From positions 620,001-684,000 of the forward strand of contig NZ_LJYX01000017.1 in assembly GCF_001440345.1 (NCBI RefSeq): 64,000 nucleotides of DNA. The letters are read 5' to 3'. Positions 56,851 through 64,000 of this stretch are shown here, piece after piece. Source of the DNA: Colwellia sp. TT2012 (lineage in GTDB: Bacteria > Pseudomonadota > Gammaproteobacteria > Enterobacterales > Alteromonadaceae). The notes under the pieces were generated by a model. That model was not told where the DNA came from. It made no database searches and saw nothing but the letters and a program-made list of their open reading frames with translations. The number at the start of each line of letters is the position of its first letter. The stretch's first letter is position 1. The translations under genes and the position numbers were made by a program.

Positions 56851-56890
56851 AAAAAACCAGCAGTATCAATAAAAGATATGCTGGTTTTTA
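56851..56890. terminator. terminator of the TonB2-type operon
   Basis: AAAACCAGCA (56853-56862) and TGCTGGTTTT (56879-56888) form a perfect 10-bp stem with A- and T-runs outside. It lies 37 bases beyond the stop of the last operon gene, on its strand, and upstream of the HvfA-like gene. Confidence 0.85.
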
Positions 56891-56924
56891 GTTGCACTAT
56901 GTAACTTAACGCTAAGCGTTTAAA

Positions 56925-58220
56925 TTAAATGCTAACCTTTTTTCTCTTAGCTGTGTCAACAATAAAGTTTTTCCAACTCTTGGCAGATTTACGAGTACCT
57001 GGGTATTTCATTGCTTTTTGAATAGCCGCATATGCTTGCTTGTATTTCTCAAGATAGAAATACGATTCAGCAATGCTCATATGAATTCGACCTTGATTAG
57101 ATATATCAAGTTCAATGGCTTTCTTTAAAGCAACAATAGCTTTAGCAAACTGTTCATCTTGTTTTAACAACATACCTTCTTTACGATAATGTTTAGCCTT
57201 GTTCGTCATTTTGGCTAGTTCACCATAATAACTTGCTGCTTTATCGATATGTTGTGCAGAATGCCAAGCATTAGCTAAAGTAGCGATATTTGTATCGTCA
57301 CGTTTAACTTGACCCGAAGCAATATGTTTTTCTAACAACTTAGCAGCCTTAAAAGGCGTTTCAGATTGTGAGTATAAACTTGCTAGTGTCTTTATCTGAC
57401 CTTCTTTATTCAAGTGACCAAGTTTATAAGCTAAGTCCAGTGTTTGTACCGCTTTATCATAATCCTCGATGAGTAAATAAAACATTGGTAATTGTGTCCA
57501 CCATTGCTTATTTTCGGGGAAAAGTTGTATTACCGTCTCTAAAACATTAACCGCTTCCTTATACTTTTTAAGTTCATAGAAAGCAGTAATTTTCAAAATA
57601 TACGGGTTTTGATTATGCTTATCACCAAAAGCAGCAATGGCTTTATCAGCTGGTTCAATCACTTTATCTAATTGCTGTAATGAGTAATACGCATTAGCAA
57701 TTTTAATATAGGTTTGACCATCTTCTTTGCCAGTGAAGTCCATCCAAGCATAATAACTCGTCAACGCACCTTTATAGTCTTTGGTTTGCATTTGCATATC
57801 ACCCAATAACTTTAAAGACTCGCTATGATCTAATGCATTAAGCAGATCAGGTTCTATAGCTAATTTAAGATAGTCAATGGTTTTTTGCTCATTATCACCT
57901 AACGTAGCGTACATAACCGCAATCATACGGGCTACATAAGCTTTGTCATAAGATTTTGAAGCAGATATATCTAATAAAATAACCAGAGCATCTTTGACAT
58001 TATCTTCACTATAAGCTTCAAAAGCTTTCTGCACTTTTTTACCTACACGAGGACCAACTAGATGAGTCTTACGCTTCTTTTTCTTCTCAACTTTTTCTGC
58101 ACCAGCCGCTTCTGCATAATTTGCAAAGGGAGCTTGCGCAACAAGTAGTGAAGCGACAATAACTAGAGAAGTCGATAATTTTTTAAGTTTTAAGTTTTTA
58201 AACACTAATTTATTAAACAT
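56925..58220 (-). CDS. TPR repeat protein of the TonB2-type operon
   Basis: A 431-residue secreted protein. The signal peptide runs to about residue 38 (LVIVASLLVAQAPFANYAEA), followed by a basic KKKKRKTH stretch and at least six TPR-like repeats (for example YKGALTSYYAWMDFTGKEDG, YKEAVNVLETVIQLFPENKQ and YKQAYAAIQKAMKYPGTRK). It is the last gene, five bases after tonB, with GGAGG before the ATG. In Vibrio-like TonB2 systems a TPR protein at this place assists TonB function in the periplasm; the same role is likely here. Confidence 0.9.
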   Translation of the reverse strand: MFNKLVFKNLKLKKLSTSLVIVASLLVAQAPFANYAEAAGAEKVEKKKKRKTHLVGPRVGKKVQKAFEAYSEDNVKDALVILLDISASKSYDKAYVARMIAVMYATLGDNEQKTIDYLKLAIEPDLLNALDHSESLKLLGDMQMQTKDYKGALTSYYAWMDFTGKEDGQTYIKIANAYYSLQQLDKVIEPADKAIAAFGDKHNQNPYILKITAFYELKKYKEAVNVLETVIQLFPENKQWWTQLPMFYLLIEDYDKAVQTLDLAYKLGHLNKEGQIKTLASLYSQSETPFKAAKLLEKHIASGQVKRDDTNIATLANAWHSAQHIDKAASYYGELAKMTNKAKHYRKEGMLLKQDEQFAKAIVALKKAIELDISNQGRIHMSIAESYFYLEKYKQAYAAIQKAMKYPGTRKSAKSWKNFIVDTAKRKKVSI

Positions 58221-58225
58221 AACTA

Positions 58226-58837
58226 TTAACCTCCCATTTTAAAGTCAAGTTGCACGGTTAAGCCTTTTTGTTCTAAAGGTACACCATCAACAATTTTTGG
58301 CTTGTATTTCCACTTCCTAAGTGCACGTCGAGCTTCTTTATCGAAGACACGCTTAGGTTTAGCTTCAAGTACTTTAACATTTTCAACACCACCAATTTTA
58401 TTGATAGTAAAGGAAAGAATAACGTAACCTTCTTTACCATCTCGAGCAGCTTGAATCGGGTACTTTGGTTCAATACGTACAATCGGTGTAGCATCGCCAT
58501 CACGTCCTATTCCGGCTCCAGGAGCAGACAAGCCCGTTGACGCACTTGCCATCTGTACACTCGGCATATTGAAGTTTAAACCATCAGTATTATTGCTGGT
58601 TTCAGGCTCCGGTGTTTGCTGCTTCGGTGGCGTTTTAGGCGGCGGTGGCGGCGGTGGTGGTACACGGCGACGCTGTTGTGCTGCTGACTTTGGCGGCGTA
58701 GTATTTACTTCTACAATAATACTCTCTAACTGGTCGTCCTTGGTTCTATCTCCTGTAGAAACAAGGAAGGCCATAAAAGAAAATAAGCAAAATGTAACCA
58801 AAGCGCCTAGTAGTATCGATCCTAAAAAGCGAACCAT
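58226..58837 (-). CDS. tonB: energy transducer TonB (TonB2 type)
   Basis: TonB carries proton-motive energy from the inner membrane to outer-membrane receptors. The 203-residue protein has one N-terminal helix (FLGSILLGALVTFCLFSFMAF), a short Pro-rich spacer (VPPPPPPPPKTPPKQQ), and the C-terminal TonB domain with VRIEPKYPIQAARDGKEGYV and the basic RRALRKWKYKP. The short spacer and the operon are typical of TonB2 rather than TonB1. It ends five bases before the TPR gene and begins four bases after exbD. Confidence 0.94.
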   Translation of the reverse strand: MVRFLGSILLGALVTFCLFSFMAFLVSTGDRTKDDQLESIIVEVNTTPPKSAAQQRRRVPPPPPPPPKTPPKQQTPEPETSNNTDGLNFNMPSVQMASASTGLSAPGAGIGRDGDATPIVRIEPKYPIQAARDGKEGYVILSFTINKIGGVENVKVLEAKPKRVFDKEARRALRKWKYKPKIVDGVPLEQKGLTVQLDFKMGG

Positions 58838-58841
58838 ATTA

Positions 58842-59243
58842 CTACCCCTTCGCAGCCGCGATAGAAATTCGGTCTATGCCAGCGTCTTTAATTGCATCCA
58901 TTACCGTAACAACAACACCATGTTTGGCATTTTTGTCAGCTTGAATGATAACAACATCGGTCGGTTGCTCAGCAAGTAATTTTTCAATTCTTGCGCCAAC
59001 ACGTTCAATGTCCACTCGACCTTTATCTAACCAAATTTCACCATTCTCTTTGATTGCAATAAAGATATTGGCATTTTTTTGCTTGGTTTGATTCGCCGCT
59101 TTAGGTTTATTTACTTCAATACCAGCTTCTTTAACAAAAGAGGTGGTTACGATAAAGAAGATCAGCATGATAAATACGATGTCTAACATCGGTGTCATAT
59201 CAATCATTGCTTCTTCGTCCTCACGGATTTTTCTACGTGACAT
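58842..59243 (-). CDS. exbD: biopolymer transport protein ExbD (TonB2 type)
   Basis: ExbD is the pore-lining partner of ExbB. The 133-residue protein has one membrane helix with the essential Asp in DMTPMLDIVFIMLIFFIV, preceded by a short basic cytoplasmic N-terminus (SRRKIREDEEA). A periplasmic domain ends VVVTVMDAIKDAGIDRISIA. It is four bases upstream of tonB and 12 after exbB. Confidence 0.95.
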   Translation of the reverse strand: MSRRKIREDEEAMIDMTPMLDIVFIMLIFFIVTTSFVKEAGIEVNKPKAANQTKQKNANIFIAIKENGEIWLDKGRVDIERVGARIEKLLAEQPTDVVIIQADKNAKHGVVVTVMDAIKDAGIDRISIAAAKG

Positions 59244-59255
59244 GATTAGTTCTCT

Positions 59256-59780
59256 CTAGTGATGAGGTAAACTGTCAACCAGTTTAGCCTTTGCTAGTTT
59301 AAGTTTAGCGTCTAGTCTTGTACTAAAAAACACACCTGATAACGCTGCTACCATACCCGCCATTGTCGGAATAGTTGCTTGCGATATACCAGCGGCCATT
59401 AGTCTCGGATTACCTGTACCTTGCTCTGCCATGACTTCAAATACGCCAATCATGCCGGTTACTGTTCCCAGTAAGCCGATAAGAGGACACATAGCCACTA
59501 AGGTTTTAATGGTAATCATATTTTTTTCGAGTAATTCTGCTGCTTCGGAGATCCAAGTTTCTCTAATTCGATGTGCATACCAAGACGTAGTGTCTGTACG
59601 AGCTTCCCAATTAGAGATAATACTTTCTCTAAGTTTTGGGTACTCTGATGTTAAGAACCAAAAGCGCTCAATCATCAGTATCCACATTAATAAGAGTGCG
59701 AAGGCAACAGCGTAAAGTACGTTACCGCCAGTCGCAATAAAACCCCTGACAGATTCCCAAAGCTCTATCAGGAATAACAT
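59256..59780 (-). CDS. exbB: biopolymer transport protein ExbB (TonB2 type)
   Basis: A 174-residue MotA/TolQ/ExbB channel protein with three membrane helices: one near residues 15-35, and a pair about 95-155 containing MCPLIGLLGTVTGMIGVFEVM and ISQATIPTMAGMVAALSGVFF. Its ATG overlaps the stop of the preceding TtpC-like gene by one base (TAATG), so translation is probably coupled. It works with ExbD to drive TonB. Confidence 0.94.
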   Translation of the reverse strand: MLFLIELWESVRGFIATGGNVLYAVAFALLLMWILMIERFWFLTSEYPKLRESIISNWEARTDTTSWYAHRIRETWISEAAELLEKNMITIKTLVAMCPLIGLLGTVTGMIGVFEVMAEQGTGNPRLMAAGISQATIPTMAGMVAALSGVFFSTRLDAKLKLAKAKLVDSLPHH

Positions 59781-61129
59781 TATTTAGACCCCTTCTCAGC
59801 AATCGCCGCAATTAACCCTGCGCTTTGCTCGTCTAGTTTTTGTAATACTGACTTACTCTTACCGGCAACAACTGAATGGATTAAGATAAGTGGCAATGCA
59901 CAAATCAAACCTAATGCTGTAGTAACAAGCGCCAGAGAGATATCACCCGCCATAATTTTCGGGTCACCCGTACCAAATAAGGTAATGGTTTGGAAAGTCA
60001 TGATCATACCGATTACTGTACCTAATAGACCCATAAGCGGGGCAATAGCAGCAAACATTTTGATTAAGTTAACACCACGGTCAACTTTTGGCGTTTCACG
60101 AAGGATGGCTTCATCAAGTTTTAATTCTAATGTTTCAGCATCTACATTTTGATTATCATAGAAAACTTTAAGTAAACGACCTAGAGGGTTGTTTTCATTA
60201 GGTTTATCAAGATTTTTCTCTTGAGTTTTAATGCGAGAGGTCATACCACCTAAAACGATTAAACGCTCAGCAGCAATAAGAAGACCGACAATAAATAATA
60301 CTGTGATAGCGTAACCAACTTCTTTACCTTCATGGAAAAACTCTTGAACAGTTTTCTTACGTGTTTCTAAAGCTAAGATAGCACCACGTGAAGGATCAAC
60401 ATATACAGGGGCATAACCAGAAGTAATAGTGAAGAAATCAGCTGCTGTTTCGGCAATGAAACCTGCTGGTTGCTTAGGTAAAGGTTGAACTTGACCAACT
60501 TCATCGTTATAAGTTAAAAAACCTGTTTCAGAAATTAAGTTAAAGGCACCAATACGGATGATTGTTTCCGTAGATTTAGTACCATCAAGTTTAGTTACTT
60601 CCACACTAAAACGAGAAACCTTACCAGATTCAGTCATTTCGGTTTGTAAAGCAAACCATAATTCTTCTAAATCGCTTAAACTTGGGATTTCTTTAGAGTT
60701 AGCGATACGGTTAAGTGCAGCACCACGATTAGGAAATTCAGCACTAACAATAGAAGTACTGATTTGACCATAAGCATTGGCAGCCGCAGCACGACTCACA
60801 CCAAACATTTCACCTAGGGTGCCAGTTGCATTGTCTAATTCAACTTCTTTTTGCCCTAAGGTAATTTCATTTGCCGCATAGGCTTTCGTTAAACGTTTGT
60901 TACGCGCTTCCTGACTCAACAACTCTTTTTTTGCTGTATTTAATAAGGCTTGCTTATCACTACGAGCAGATAAAAATTCAGCTTCACGTTTTTTATCAAG
61001 TTTTGCTTCAGATACACGATCAGCTTTTACTTGCTTTAACAAGTCATCTAACGAGTTAGCTTGTGTGGTTGTTACCATGCCTACCGTCATAATCGCTGCA
61101 AGGGATAAGAAATTAATAATTTTTTTCAT
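59780..61129 (-). CDS. TtpC-like MotA/TolQ/ExbB protein with periplasmic N-terminal domain
   Basis: A 449-residue fusion-type channel protein. A signal peptide (about 1-24) precedes a helical, Lys/Glu/Ala-rich periplasmic part, then a beta-rich part to about 260. An inner-membrane ExbB domain follows, with helices near 270-290 and 360-435, including APLMGLLGTVIGMIMTFQTI and LVTTALGLICALPLILIH. This is the layout of TtpC, which is required for TonB2 function in Vibrio. It overlaps both neighbours by one base (TAATG), indicating a tightly coupled operon. Confidence 0.92.
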   Translation of the reverse strand: MKKIINFLSLAAIMTVGMVTTTQANSLDDLLKQVKADRVSEAKLDKKREAEFLSARSDKQALLNTAKKELLSQEARNKRLTKAYAANEITLGQKEVELDNATGTLGEMFGVSRAAAANAYGQISTSIVSAEFPNRGAALNRIANSKEIPSLSDLEELWFALQTEMTESGKVSRFSVEVTKLDGTKSTETIIRIGAFNLISETGFLTYNDEVGQVQPLPKQPAGFIAETAADFFTITSGYAPVYVDPSRGAILALETRKKTVQEFFHEGKEVGYAITVLFIVGLLIAAERLIVLGGMTSRIKTQEKNLDKPNENNPLGRLLKVFYDNQNVDAETLELKLDEAILRETPKVDRGVNLIKMFAAIAPLMGLLGTVIGMIMTFQTITLFGTGDPKIMAGDISLALVTTALGLICALPLILIHSVVAGKSKSVLQKLDEQSAGLIAAIAEKGSK

Positions 61130-61908
61130 TATTTTGCTCCTGCTGCAAATACTGGTAATTTAGTTAAATCCATTGGCAATTGTTTTTTCGCCATACGAAT
61201 TGCATCAGTAATAGGTTTTAAATATTCATCACCTAACTCTTCCCATGCGCGACTTTTATTATTCCATAACCAAGATTGTTTAGCATCAAGAGACTGTGCA
61301 ACCAAAGCAATACGACCCATATGGACGAAATCAGTAGTTAAAGTACGACTACCTAAATCAAGTTCGCCTTGATACGCAGCAAAAATAGTACCGTAACCGG
61401 ATTCAATTTCATAAGCTTCAAGGACTAGACGAAACTGCTCAGAAACGGTTACATTTGAATCTTCCATTACGTTACGTAAATTAGCAACACGCTCTTTACG
61501 AAGTACTAGATTCATTGGTACATCTAATTCAATGAATTGTTCAAGCGAATCAATCATTTTGTACATTAATGGTACAACACCTTGCTTGATTTTATCGATA
61601 CTATCAATTTGTCTTTGCAACGAAACAAGAGTGCTTTTTTGATCGTCAACCATACGTTGTACATGGTCGTTATAACCACGTAATACGTCAGCAGAATCAA
61701 CAGTATTACGGTATTCAGCAAGAAGTTCTTGCGTTTGCTCGTAAATGTTATTGACTTTAGCTTGTGACTTTGCAGATTGCTTGAAGATTTTCGCTTCAGC
61801 ATATTGAAGGTCTGTTAGTGCATCAGCAGCAGCGATGTTGCTACCAGCTAGTGCTAGTGCGCCAACCATCGCTGTGGCGATAAGGCTTTTCTTACTTACT
61901 TTGGACAT
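61129..61908 (-). CDS. DUF3450 periplasmic protein, first gene of the TonB2-type operon
   Basis: A 259-residue secreted protein of the DUF3450 family. The signal peptide ends near NIAAADA, and a long coiled coil follows (about residues 35-115). The conserved segments are RQIDSIDKIKQGVVPLMYKM, YEIESGYGTIFAAYQGEL and TTDFVHMGRIALVAQSLD. The function is unknown, but the gene almost always precedes the ExbB-like gene in TonB2 operons. ATG 61908 is preceded by GGGA; the TTG three codons earlier is less likely. Confidence 0.92.
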   Translation of the reverse strand: MSKVSKKSLIATAMVGALALAGSNIAAADALTDLQYAEAKIFKQSAKSQAKVNNIYEQTQELLAEYRNTVDSADVLRGYNDHVQRMVDDQKSTLVSLQRQIDSIDKIKQGVVPLMYKMIDSLEQFIELDVPMNLVLRKERVANLRNVMEDSNVTVSEQFRLVLEAYEIESGYGTIFAAYQGELDLGSRTLTTDFVHMGRIALVAQSLDAKQSWLWNNKSRAWEELGDEYLKPITDAIRMAKKQLPMDLTKLPVFAAGAK

Positions 61909-61937
61909 AGTTCCCAACCATTGCTATTTTAATCTTA

Positions 61938-61956
61938 ATAACAAAATATTTGTTAT
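61938..61956. promoter_or_regulatory. 19-bp palindrome upstream of the DUF3450 gene
   Basis: ATAACAAAATATTTGTTAT is a perfect palindrome of two 8-base arms around ATA, 29 bases before the operon's first ATG. Its place suits an operator. It does not match the Fur consensus well, so the regulator is unknown. Confidence 0.4.
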
Positions 61957-62431
61957 CACGAATATAAAAGTCTGTCTTTTTTAAAATGTAACTTTTTATG
62001 AATACAACTGAGCAATAGTCCCAAATGACAGCAAGGCTGTCAAGGTGAGACTTTAAAACTTGCGGTATTATATTTTAGTGTTAACCACTTGATTGACACT
62101 AAACTGTATCGTTTTGCTAACAAAATTACTCAGCTTAGCTTAATAAGCTGAGGGACAAAAATTTTGTAGAAGTATGTTTTACTAACATCTTCGTAGTAAG
62201 TCAAATTTATTTCAATAAATTGGTGTTTAAATATACACTTTCTATGTGTATCATCGATTTTGACTAATTTAGAGAGGAAACTCATATTGAACGTCACTAA
62301 CAAAATATATAAATATATAAATATGCCATTGTAAACCTTCAAGCTGATGATAACCAAAGGGTGCTTTAGTACTTACTTTGTTTAAATCAGCCTTTATTTT
62401 TACTTATTCTTTGCACGGTAAGCCAACTGTC

Positions 62432-62464
62432 AATTTTAATTTTAATTTTAATTTTAATTTTAAA
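62432..62464. repeat. AATTTT microrepeat
   Basis: The hexamer AATTTT is repeated 5.5 times without interruption. Copy number may vary between strains through slippage. It lies in the spacer far from either gene. Confidence 0.85.
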
Positions 62465-62984
62465 ACAATAATTATCTAAAACCGACTTGATCTCAATGGA
62501 ATAAATAGGCTAAACCTCAGTATCTACTTTAATTCGCCCATAGGTATATAGAGAAAAATTGATGTTTTCTATCTTTTATCGATGACCAGATAAACTTGCA
62601 CGGTGGAGGTTGCGTAAAACTTTATAGCAAGAGATACTTGATTGTAATATAAAGCACATTATCGCCATTTTCGTTGATAGTCAGAATCCCATGATCTTTC
62701 TGAAAATAGATCCTGCCTCGAACAATGATAAACATATTACAGATGGTATGTTATTAACATAAAAAAAATTAACGCTAAAGTTTAGTTTATATGAGCAAAA
62801 CTTATGCTTTTCTATTTTGCTCTATTCAAATCAGTCATAGTACTGACTCTAGTATGCATTAAATATTTTTTAAGCTGTTTTTAACCCAATGATATTAATG
62901 GCTGAGACTATCATCGAGTTAGTTACTAGAAATAAGCTAAAATGCTACCCCTGATTATTTATTATAAGAATATATGTGGTGAAG

Positions 62985-64000
62985 TTAGTCATCATCTAAT
63001 GCATCAAACAAAGGCTGTAAATGCTCTTGGTACTTATGCCAAAGACCTACAGAACTGGTATAGATTGGCTTACGTACTTGTACTGCGCTAGCCGTAGTGA
63101 TCGTCGATTTACTTTTATTAAATTTAAGACATTTACTCTGCCAATCTAAATCACAAGTAGCAATTAACTTTCTAATTTCAGGCTCTGGATTACTAACCAA
63201 GGATTCGTAATGTACATCATAAATAGTATCAGGAAAAACATCATGCCAATGCTTCATCAAACGGCGGTACAAATTGTGAAATTGACCCAATGTTGTTAAA
63301 TTGTAGGCAAAACGATAATTATCAGTGGTAAAATTCTTCTTATATATAGAAAGACAATTATCTTTTGGCTCACGAACACAATGAATTATTTTTGCATTAG
63401 GCAATGCAATTTTTATCAAGCCAATCAATAACATGTTAAATGGTAATTTATCGGTTATATAAGCAGAGTCTTTATTCAATTGTTCTATTTGTTTAAGATA
63501 ACTATGACCGACATTTTCTAACTGTTTTTTTGAATAGGCATTTAGCGGTGCAAATAAAAAACCAGTTTCCTCAGTCAAAAACTGATTTGTGCCAAGTTTG
63601 AAAAAATAATCGAGCTCTCCTGCGCCATGTACCTCGGTATGCGTAGCTAATATCTTTTCGACCAAAGTAGTGCCTGAACGCGGCATACCGACGATAAAAA
63701 TTGGCTTAGCTGAGTTATCAGCTGACAACTGGAGTTTTGCTATTGCCTCCTTATTGAAAGTTTTCATAATGTTATTTATAAAAACCTGATCAGATTCAAT
63801 AGTATAATTATATCTGTTAAACCTCAGTGTATTGCCTTGTTCTAGATACTTAAAAGCTTCAACAAAATCGTCAACATCTTCATAGGCTTTCGCTAAAGCA
63901 AAGGAAAGTTGAATTTTGTTTTCTGTTGGTAATTTGTCTCTCTGGTGCTGTTCCAGCATTAAAGCAATATGACTATCCTTTTGATCAGTATACTTATAAA
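62985..64000 (-). CDS. TPR-sulfotransferase family protein (partial, 5' end outside window)
   Basis: The last 338 residues of a protein whose frame stays open to the window edge. The visible part begins in a helical repeat (LSFALAKAYEDVDDFVEAFKYLEQGN), as in fused TPR-sulfotransferases. It continues with the PAPS-binding loop FIVGMPRSGTTLVEKIL, the HGAGELDYF motif, and the 3'-phosphate region IIHCVREPKDNCLSIYKKNF. Such proteins transfer sulfate from PAPS to unknown acceptors. It ends ALDDD. The TPR region is expected upstream, beyond position 64000. Confidence 0.9.
   Translation of the reverse strand, partial: YKYTDQKDSHIALMLEQHQRDKLPTENKIQLSFALAKAYEDVDDFVEAFKYLEQGNTLRFNRYNYTIESDQVFINNIMKTFNKEAIAKLQLSADNSAKPIFIVGMPRSGTTLVEKILATHTEVHGAGELDYFFKLGTNQFLTEETGFLFAPLNAYSKKQLENVGHSYLKQIEQLNKDSAYITDKLPFNMLLIGLIKIALPNAKIIHCVREPKDNCLSIYKKNFTTDNYRFAYNLTTLGQFHNLYRRLMKHWHDVFPDTIYDVHYESLVSNPEPEIRKLIATCDLDWQSKCLKFNKSKSTITTASAVQVRKPIYTSSVGLWHKYQEHLQPLFDALDDD

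Larger units (their letters stand above)
61918..62984. other. 1.07-kb spacer upstream of the TonB2-type operon
   Basis: No frame with coding character was found on either strand; the longest (62130-62357, reverse) has a composition typical of chance. It contains a palindrome at 61938, a hairpin with 9-bp arms CTCAGCTTA and TAAGCTGAG (62129-62152), and an AATTTT microrepeat at 62432. The remainder is A/T-rich and unremarkable. Confidence 0.5.

Noticed and set aside
58569..58979. 136-codon forward frame with a poly-Gly tract opposite tonB/exbD
   Set aside because: The Gly run is the complement of the TonB proline tract, and the real genes on the other strand have full family motifs.
62130..62357. 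75-codon reverse frame in the spacer before the TonB2-type operon
   Set aside because: It is rich in Ile, Tyr and Phe from A/T-rich DNA, and has no motif and no good start site.

Overview
The window is a low-GC gammaproteobacterial chromosome segment. Gene content and order (truC-yqcC, pilTU divergent from yggS-proC-yggT-rdgB-hemW, mltF divergent from purL, apt-dnaX-ybaB, a TonB2-type operon with DUF3450 and TtpC) point to a marine member of the Alteromonadales, most likely Colwelliaceae (Colwellia or a close relative). This assignment rests on remembered synteny and protein resemblance, not on a search. No rRNA, tRNA, CRISPR array, prophage or intact transposase gene was seen.

Layout. 1-4.2 kb: the end of an unrecognised gene, truC/yqcC, then DUF3549, DUF3301 and a membrane protein. 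4.3-9.1 kb: a cobalamin operon read leftwards (cobT, cobS, cobU, cobC, cobQ) in which only cobQ is intact. The other four carry frameshifts, a nonsense codon and lost catalytic residues. 9.4-17.6 kb: a lipoprotein, the type IV pilus retraction ATPases PilT and PilU, and the housekeeping run yggS, proC, yggT, DUF4426, rdgB, hemW, tadA. 17.7-26.7 kb: a signalling block with a 1746-residue hybrid histidine kinase, a membrane Ser/Thr kinase, a PP2C phosphatase and an FHA protein. 27-33 kb: mltF and purL. 33-44 kb: mixed conserved genes (a beta-rich secreted protein, a pseudouridine synthase, a plant-type DapA, cinA, a FapA-family protein, DUF2884).

42.7-46.3 kb: etfD divergent from etfBA. Two palindromes between them fit the PsrA operator, suggesting that fatty-acid signals control electron delivery from beta-oxidation to quinone. 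46.4-56 kb: yciH, recR, then a 3.4-kb island holding remnants of at least four genes (STAS-like, hydrolase, GPH sugar symporter, LacI regulator) and an intact glucokinase, followed by ybaB, dnaX and apt. The island separates recR from its usual partners. dnaX keeps a complete programmed -1 frameshift cassette. 56.2-61.9 kb: a Cys-rich repeat protein of the HvfA/bufferin metallophore type, then a six-gene TonB2-type operon for energised outer-membrane uptake. 61.9-64 kb: a 1.07-kb spacer and a TPR-sulfotransferase gene cut by the window end.

Four short elements with terminal inverted repeats, plus one partial copy, are scattered in the spacers. One has a 7-bp flanking direct repeat and now supplies the apparent start codon of a secreted protein gene. 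Together with the broken cobalamin and sugar loci they give a picture of ongoing gene loss in an otherwise conserved backbone.
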